A DNA stretch of 64,000 bases, taken from NCBI RefSeq assembly GCF_029960815.1, contig NZ_JASBRE010000001.1, positions 186,001 through 250,000 of the forward strand. The letters are read 5' to 3'. Under the pieces are notes generated by a model. That model had not been told where the DNA came from. It searched no databases and worked only from the letters and a program-made list of their open reading frames with translations. The first letter of the stretch is position 1, and the number at the start of each line of letters is the position of its first letter. Shown here piece after piece: positions 57,769 to 64,000 of the stretch. A program made the position numbers and the translations under genes. The stretch comes from Pseudomonas sp. AL03 (GTDB taxonomy: Bacteria; Pseudomonadota; Gammaproteobacteria; Pseudomonadales; Pseudomonadaceae).

Positions 57769-58821
57769 ATGAGTAAATTCTGGAGCCCGTTCGTCAAGAA
57801 TCTGGTGCCTTACGTGCCGGGCGAGCAGCCCAAACTGGCGAAACTGGTGAAGCTCAACACCAACGAAAACCCGTACGGCCCATCGCCAAAAGCCTTGGCG
57901 GCGATGCAGACCGAACTGAATGACAACCTGCGTCTGTACCCGGACCCGAACAGCGACCTGCTCAAGCAAGCGGTCGCCAAGTACTACGGCGTACAGAGCA
58001 ATCAGGTATTCCTCGGCAACGGTTCCGATGAAGTCCTGGCGCACATCTTTCACGGTTTGCTGCAACACGATCAGCCGCTGCTGTTTCCGGACATCAGCTA
58101 CAGCTTCTATCCGGTTTATTGCGGCTTGTATGGCATCACCTTCGACGCCGTGCCGCTGGACGAGCAGTTCCAGATCAACCCGGCGGACTACGCCAAGCCG
58201 AACGGCGGGATCATCTTCCCGAATCCGAATGCACCGACGGGTTGCCTGTTGGCGCTGGATGCCGTGGAGCAAATCCTCAAGGCCAGCCCGGATTCGGTGG
58301 TCGTGGTCGATGAGGCTTACATCGACTTCGGGGGTGAGACGGCGATCAGCCTGGTGGACCGTTACCCGAACCTGCTGGTGACCCAGACCCTGTCCAAGTC
58401 CCGTTCACTGGCGGGCCTGCGGGTGGGGCTGGCGGTGGGGCATCCGGAACTCATTGAGGCGCTGGAGCGGATCAAGAACAGCTTCAACTCGTATCCGCTG
58501 GATCGTCTCGCGAATGTCGGTGCAGCCGCAGCGTTTGAAGATCGTGAGTACTTCGACAAGACCTGCCGGTTGGTCATCGAGCATCGTGAACAGGTCGTTG
58601 CGCAATTGGAAGCGAAGGGCTTTGAAGTCTTGCCGTCGGCGGCGAACTTCATTTTTGCGCGTCATCCGAAACACGATGCGGCGGGGCTGGCGGCGAAGTT
58701 GCGCGAGCAAGGCGTGATCGTTCGGCACTTCAAGCAGGAGCGGATTGCCCAGTTCCTGCGGATTTCGATTGGCACACCGGAGCAGAACCAGGCGTTGATT
58801 GACGGCCTCGGCGACCTCTAG
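57769..58821 (+). CDS. hisC: Histidinol-phosphate aminotransferase
   Basis: PLP-dependent aminotransferase (350 aa) of histidine synthesis. The Schiff-base lysine is Lys210 ([15 protein letters not shown]); [12 protein letters not shown] and [10 protein letters not shown] are typical class-II motifs. It is tightly coupled to hisD. A REP element follows 12 bases after its stop. Confidence 0.96.
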   Translation: MSKFWSPFVKNLVPYVPGEQPKLAKLVKLNTNENPYGPSPKALAAMQTELNDNLRLYPDPNSDLLKQAVAKYYGVQSNQVFLGNGSDEVLAHIFHGLLQHDQPLLFPDISYSFYPVYCGLYGITFDAVPLDEQFQINPADYAKPNGGIIFPNPNAPTGCLLALDAVEQILKASPDSVVVVDEAYIDFGGETAISLVDRYPNLLVTQTLSKSRSLAGLRVGLAVGHPELIEALERIKNSFNSYPLDRLANVGAAAAFEDREYFDKTCRLVIEHREQVVAQLEAKGFEVLPSAANFIFARHPKHDAAGLAAKLREQGVIVRHFKQERIAQFLRISIGTPEQNQALIDGLGDL

Positions 58822-58833
58822 ATCGCCGCTAAT

Positions 58834-58928
58834 CCTGTAGGAGCGAGGCTTGCCCGCGAAGAACGATAGCTCGGTCTAATAGGTAAACCGTGTCATCGTT
58901 CTTCGCGGGCAAGCCTCGCTCCTACAGG
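58834..58928. repeat. REP-like inverted repeat, GGAGCGAGGCTTGCCCGCGAAG family, copy 2
   Basis: Arms of 34 bases (58834-58867 and 58895-58928), CCTGTAGGAGCGAGGCTTGC onward, are perfectly complementary around a 27-base centre. The same unit is at 19780-19845. It separates convergent hisC and the DUF4198 gene. Confidence 0.9.
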
Positions 58929-58938
58929 GTTTGGTGGG

Positions 58939-59658
58939 TTACTCGTGATGCGGTTCGCCGAGGAACGTCAACGAACTAAACACCCCGCGGGTCGCCACAT
59001 CCGGATTGTCCTTCAGCGCAATCTCCATCTGCGCCGAAATGACATTCAGCCCTTCATTTCGCACCACCACCTGCGCCCGGCCGTCCGCATCCGTCTCGGT
59101 ACTCAACGTATTCGGCGCACTGCGATAGTCGCCAGTCAACTTCACCCCCGCCGCCGGTTTCCCATCCAGTAGCACCCGCACTGGCAGCAACTTGCCCGGT
59201 CCGACGGTCAGCGGATCAACCTCCGGCAGAATCAGCAATTTCATCTGATCAAGCTTCGGCAACATCGCCCCCGGCTGATAAATCGCCAGGCTGTATTTGA
59301 AGGTCTGCGTCGACTCGATGGCCCCCGGCACTTTGCTGCGTCCTTCGTTGATCCATTTTTTATCCGCCGTCTGCGACCACATGCCGTTGTCCAACGCCAC
59401 CGCCATCACGGCGGGCGGCTTCAGCGGTTGCAGACGTGCGTGATCAGCCAAGCGCTGCACGGTCACCGGGATCATTTTGCCGCTGACGTCATACGCCCAG
59501 GCGCCGCTGATTTTCTGCGCCTTGAAGGCGTTGTCTTCGGCACCGTGGCCGTAAATTACTTCGATATTGCCGCGACGTTGTTCAGTCCAGAGGCCATGGG
59601 CTGAGACCTGGGTGGCGAAAAGCAGGCCGAGCAGTGCCAGAGGTTTGAGGTGTTGTAT
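58939..59658 (-). CDS. DUF4198-type periplasmic protein, apparent ATA start
   Basis: A 239-aa exported protein whose C-terminal part (VDPLTVGPGKLLPVRVLLDG, TDADGRAQVVVRNEGLNVISAQME) is a DUF4198/NikM-like beta domain often found beside TonB receptors and metal uptake. A clear signal peptide (QHLKPLALLGLLFATQVSA) is encoded, followed by HGLWTEQRRGNIEVIYGHG. However, the first codon before it is ATA at 59656-59658, eight bases behind AAGGA. No ATG, GTG or TTG occurs in frame between the upstream stop and ATG 59475, which would remove the signal peptide. It is either initiated at ATA or disabled by a start-codon mutation. It follows the TonB receptor by 12 bases. Confidence 0.72.
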   Translation of the reverse strand: MQHLKPLALLGLLFATQVSAHGLWTEQRRGNIEVIYGHGAEDNAFKAQKISGAWAYDVSGKMIPVTVQRLADHARLQPLKPPAVMAVALDNGMWSQTADKKWINEGRSKVPGAIESTQTFKYSLAIYQPGAMLPKLDQMKLLILPEVDPLTVGPGKLLPVRVLLDGKPAAGVKLTGDYRSAPNTLSTETDADGRAQVVVRNEGLNVISAQMEIALKDNPDVATRGVFSSLTFLGEPHHE

Positions 59659-59670
59659 GGGAACTTCCTT

Positions 59671-61776
59671 TTATAGATTGAGTGTGAGGCTGACGTTGAA
59701 ATTGCGCGGCTCGCCGGGGTTGACCCAGTAATTGCTGTACGAACGCTCGAAGTATTTCTCGTCGAAAAGGTTGTTCAGGTTCAGGCCTACAGTGACGTTT
59801 TCGCTGGCCTCGTAATGGGCTAGCAGGTCGACGGTGTGGTAGGCCGGCAGCTCGAAATCGCTGCCGGATTCGCCCGAGCGATCGCCGACGTAAGTGAACG
59901 CCGCGCCGACGTCAGAGCCGCGCAAATGGCCATTCTGAAATTCATAGACGCCCAGCAGACTGCCGCTGCGTTTGGCGACGCCTAGGATTCGGCTGCCTGT
60001 GGGAATCACCTTGTCGCCCTCGGTGACCTCGGCGTCGATGTAGGCGAAGGCACCGATCACCCGCACGGCGTCAGTTACTTGCCCGGTGACTTGCAGGTCG
60101 AATCCCTGGCTGCGGGCCTTGCCCATGGCGCGGCTGGTGTCCGTGCCCGGGTCGAGTGCGAGGACGTTATCCTTTTCGATATGAAAGGCGGCGAGGGTGG
60201 TGCTCAAGCGGTCGTCGAACAGCTCGCTTTTGAGCCCGACTTCGTAACCGACGCCTTCTTCGGGGTCGAAGGATTTGCCGCCAGCGTCCAGGCCGTTGTT
60301 TGGTTTGAGCGAGGTGGAGGCGTTGGCGAACAGCCCGACTTGCGGTGTCAGCTGATAGAGCAGGCCGGCCCGCTGGGTCAACGCGTCGTGGTTCTGGCGG
60401 CTGGTGGCGCCGCGGCTGTGATCATCGATGCTTTGCTCAAAGTGTTCGAAACGTGCACCGAGCATGCCGCGCAGTTTGTCGGTGAAGACGATCTGATCCT
60501 GCAGGTTCAGCGCCTGGCTTTCGACGTGTTCAAAAAAATTCGTGCCGGAGCGCGTGCCGTTGGGTTTCGGCTGGCCGTAGACCGGCTGATAAATGTCGAT
60601 GGCGTAGGGGCCGCCGGCAATGCTCGTCACCCGTTCGTTTTTGCGGAAGTTCTCGTACTCGCTGCCAATCAGCAGTTCGTGCTGCCAGCTACCGAGGTCG
60701 AACAGACCGCGCAATTCGAGTTGGGTGATGCTGTCGTGCCAATTGGTATCGCGCTCGCGATAACGTCGATTGACGGTGTGGCCGTCGGCATTCAGCGGGC
60801 GATTTTCCGAGGCGTAACCCCAGAGTTGGCCTTCCTTGTAATGGCTGGCCAGACGCAACTTCCAGCTGTCGTTGAGATGATGTTCGAGCGCAGCTTGCAG
60901 CCTGTTGTTGTGGTTATCAATGTCGCCATCGTTGGGTTCGCCTAGGAAAGTCGAGCGAGAAACGCCACTCCATTTATTGTTAGGCGCGACGATGCCGCGA
61001 TCGAACGTGGAACTGTGACGCACGAATTCGCTCTCCACCAAGAGGTTGGTGTCCGGGTTCAGTTGCCAACTGAAGGAGGGCGCGACGAACACTCGCTGGC
61101 TGTTCACATGATCACGAAAGCTGTGGTTGTCCTCGACGGCCAGGTTGATTCGAGACAACACGTTGGCGTCGTCATCCAGCGGCGTGTTGACGTCCAGCGC
61201 GGTGCGATAGCGATCCCAACTGCCGGCGCTGGTTTGCAACGTGGTGAACGCTTCGGGCTGTGGTTTCTTGGTGACGATGTTAACCGTGCCGCCCGGATCG
61301 CCTCGGCCATAGAGGCTGGCCGCCGGGCCTTTGAGCACTTCGATGCGCTCGATGTTGGCCACGTCCGGCGTACTCGGGTAACCACGGTTGGCGCTGAAGC
61401 CATCCTTGTAGAACTCCGACGTGGTGAAGCCGCGCACGCTGTATTCATAAAGCGTCAGGCCGCCGAAGTTGTTCTGCTTCGACACGCCGCCAGCAAAATC
61501 GAGGGCACGCTCGACGCTGGTGCTGCCCAGATCGTTAAGCACACTGACGGGAATGACGCTGATGGATTGCGGTATATCGCGGATCGCGGTGTCGGTTTTG
61601 GTCGCGCTGGAAGAACGCGTAGCGCGGTAACCCTTGACCGGGCCGGTGGGCGATTCGTAGTCGGAGGTGACGCTGATGGCGTCCAGTTCGAGGGTGCCGG
61701 ACTCTTCGGCGAAGACCGGATACCCCAGCAGGCCGAGGGCAAGACTTGCCACGGAAGCCATTGTTCGAGACGACAT
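59671..61776 (-). CDS. TonB-dependent siderophore-type receptor
   Basis: A 701-aa outer-membrane receptor. Signal peptide MSSRTMASVASLALGLLGYP, then a TonB box region (LELDAISVTS), plug domain (TAIRDIPQSISVIPVSVLNDLG, RIEVLKGPAASLYGRGDPGGTVNIVTKKP) and 22-strand barrel ending in FNVSLTLNL. The plug resembles ferric-siderophore receptors (FoxA/FpvA/FecA-like); the ligand is not assignable. The DUF4198 partner downstream hints at metal uptake. I chose ATG 61776; a TTG at 61791 is in frame. An inverted repeat lies across this start region. Confidence 0.9.
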   Translation of the reverse strand: MSSRTMASVASLALGLLGYPVFAEESGTLELDAISVTSDYESPTGPVKGYRATRSSSATKTDTAIRDIPQSISVIPVSVLNDLGSTSVERALDFAGGVSKQNNFGGLTLYEYSVRGFTTSEFYKDGFSANRGYPSTPDVANIERIEVLKGPAASLYGRGDPGGTVNIVTKKPQPEAFTTLQTSAGSWDRYRTALDVNTPLDDDANVLSRINLAVEDNHSFRDHVNSQRVFVAPSFSWQLNPDTNLLVESEFVRHSSTFDRGIVAPNNKWSGVSRSTFLGEPNDGDIDNHNNRLQAALEHHLNDSWKLRLASHYKEGQLWGYASENRPLNADGHTVNRRYRERDTNWHDSITQLELRGLFDLGSWQHELLIGSEYENFRKNERVTSIAGGPYAIDIYQPVYGQPKPNGTRSGTNFFEHVESQALNLQDQIVFTDKLRGMLGARFEHFEQSIDDHSRGATSRQNHDALTQRAGLLYQLTPQVGLFANASTSLKPNNGLDAGGKSFDPEEGVGYEVGLKSELFDDRLSTTLAAFHIEKDNVLALDPGTDTSRAMGKARSQGFDLQVTGQVTDAVRVIGAFAYIDAEVTEGDKVIPTGSRILGVAKRSGSLLGVYEFQNGHLRGSDVGAAFTYVGDRSGESGSDFELPAYHTVDLLAHYEASENVTVGLNLNNLFDEKYFERSYSNYWVNPGEPRNFNVSLTLNL

Positions 61777-61815
61777 GTTATGTTGTTCCAATATAGGTAT
61801 TGAAACAATATAACA
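61776..61815. promoter_or_regulatory. 40-bp inverted repeat overlapping the TonB receptor start
   Basis: Arms 61776-61793 (TGTTATGTTGTTCCAATA) and 61798-61815 (TATTGAAACAATATAACA) are complementary at 16 of 18 positions around TAGG. The end of the repeat touches the receptor's start codon, so a bound regulator would block transcription or translation. The half-site ATGTTATA is reminiscent of Zur sites, but the symmetry centre differs, so the regulator is open. Confidence 0.6.
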
Positions 61816-61862
61816 TGCCTAATGAGAATATCTGCTGTTAGCCCGAGAGTCTCGGGCCAGCG

Positions 61863-63023
<1,161 letters not shown>

Positions 63024-63124
63024 TAAGCACGTCCTGAGAGTTGCAGGCGGTATGAGACTGCCCATAATGTCGCGCATTATACGAGGCGAAGCGTGCCTCT
63101 GAACGGGATATTTAGGAGTCTTTT

Positions 63125-63883
63125 ATGGCCGTCGCCCTGAGCACTTTGGTCGAAGAAGCCGACCGTTACCTTAACAGTGCCAAGATTGCCGATTACTGCC
63201 CCAACGGGTTGCAGGTCGAAGGCAGGCCGCAAGTGATGCGCATCGTCAGTGGCGTCACCGCCAGCCAGGCTTTGCTCGACGCCGCGGTGGAAGCCAACGC
63301 CGACCTGGTGCTGGTGCACCACGGATACTTCTGGAAGGGCGAGAATCCGTGCATCACCGGCATGAAGCAGCGTCGGTTGAAAACCCTGCTCAAGCACGAT
63401 ATCAGCCTGTTGTCCTACCATCTGCCGCTGGATCTGCACCCGGAAGTCGGCAATAACGTCCAACTGGCCCGTCAGCTGGACATCACCGTTGAAGGCCCGC
63501 TGGACCCGGACAACCTCAAAGTGGTCGGCCTGGTCGGTTCATTGAACGAGCCAGTGACGCCCCGCGATTTTGCCCGTCGCGTGCAAGAAGTCATGGGACG
63601 CGAGCCGTTACTGATTGAAGGCAGCGAGATGATCCGCCGCGTTGGCTGGTGCACCGGTGGCGGTCAGGGTTACATCGATCAGGCCGTGCTGGCGGGCGTC
63701 GACTTGTACCTCAGCGGTGAGGCGTCCGAGCAGACCTTCCACAGCGCCCGGGAAAACAACATCAGCTTCATCGCCGCCGGCCACCACGCCACCGAGCGCT
63801 ATGGCGTTCAGGCGCTGGGGGATTATCTGGCGCGGCGTTTTGCTCTTGAGCACATCTTCATCGATTGCCCGAACCCCATCTGA
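63125..63883 (+). CDS. Nif3-like dinuclear metal-centre protein
   Basis: A 252-aa Nif3/DUF34 family protein (YbgI/YqfO-like), which forms a toroidal hexamer with a two-metal site; the cellular role is debated and some members are tied to GTP cyclohydrolase I (FolE). Metal ligand motifs are LVLVHHGYFWKG (HHG), LLSYHLPLDLHPEVGNN and AAGHHATERYGVQ. It is divergent from algW with a 101-base gap and ends before a palindromic region. Confidence 0.9.
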   Translation: MAVALSTLVEEADRYLNSAKIADYCPNGLQVEGRPQVMRIVSGVTASQALLDAAVEANADLVLVHHGYFWKGENPCITGMKQRRLKTLLKHDISLLSYHLPLDLHPEVGNNVQLARQLDITVEGPLDPDNLKVVGLVGSLNEPVTPRDFARRVQEVMGREPLLIEGSEMIRRVGWCTGGGQGYIDQAVLAGVDLYLSGEASEQTFHSARENNISFIAAGHHATERYGVQALGDYLARRFALEHIFIDCPNPI

Positions 63884-63909
63884 CCTACGGGATCGCAGCC
63901 CAAACGCGG

Positions 63910-63927
63910 GGGTATATTCATATACCC
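63910..63927. promoter_or_regulatory. 18-bp perfect palindrome near the right edge
   Basis: GGGTATATTCATATACCC has perfect 8-base arms with a 2-base centre, 27 bases after the Nif3-like stop, followed by TTT. It could be a weak terminator, but the tiny loop fits an operator better. TTGCTG and TGCTAGCAT near 63960-63976 may be the promoter of a gene starting off the right edge. Confidence 0.4.
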
Positions 63928-64000
63928 TTTCGATCTAGTCGGTGTCCTGATTAGAAGAGGTTGCTGTGCTAGCATTCCCCGCTCGAACACGGCCCGCTGG

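Noticed and set aside
61776..61815. Calling the TonB receptor operator a Zur or Fur box
   Set aside because: Only one outer half-site resembles Zur and nothing matches the Fur hexamers, so the regulator was left open.

Overview
The window is a chromosomal stretch of a fluorescent pseudomonad (Pseudomonas fluorescens group, inferred). The evidence is an OprD-family peptide porin among dipeptide-binding proteins, the RoxSR redox sensor pair, the iron-regulated fagA-fumC-orfX-sodM operon, AlgW, the ptsO-rapZ-ptsN-hpf-rpoN-lpt-kds cluster, and dispersed palindromic repeats typical of this group. Gene order largely follows what I recall of P. aeruginosa PAO1 from about PA4502 down to PA4445. No tRNA, rRNA, CRISPR array, insertion sequence or prophage gene is visible.

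Layout. 1-6.8 kb (minus strand): a peptide-uptake operon with three paralogous periplasmic binding proteins, the OpdP-type porin and the relic of a further binding protein. 6.9-11.6 kb: a SIMPL-domain protein, roxS-roxR and an SbmA/YddA-type ABC exporter. 11.6-19.8 kb: a galactarate/glucarate catabolic locus (FadR-type regulator, kdgD, ketoglutarate semialdehyde dehydrogenase, gudP, garD). Wedged between the regulator and kdgD is a divergently transcribed two-gene unit: a zinc phospholipase C-like protein and a 63-residue partner, preceded by a strong promoter and a near-consensus LexA (SOS) box. 19.9-22.7 kb: an AEC transporter, a carboxymuconolactone decarboxylase-like protein, a Ca/Na antiporter and an RlpA-like lipoprotein.

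22.8-39.7 kb is core: gatCAB, mreBCD, maf, rng, yhdP, a nitrilase, tldD/pmbA and yjgA. 39.7-43.5 kb is the Fur-type fag operon plus a ZIP transporter. 43.5-50.6 kb (minus) holds nitrogen-PTS genes, hpf, rpoN, lptBAC and kdsCD, linking nitrogen signalling and envelope building. 50.8-58.8 kb (plus) holds mlaFEDCB, ibaG, murA and hisG-hisD-hisC. 58.9-63.9 kb holds a DUF4198 protein and TonB receptor pair, algW and a Nif3-like gene.

The most novel items are the SOS-boxed phospholipase-like unit, a 14-base site shared by the sugar-acid regulator and its target operon, apparent non-AUG starts for mreC (ATT) and the DUF4198 gene (ATA), and an inverted repeat lying over the start of the TonB receptor. 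Three families of long palindromes (seven copies) mark operon ends.
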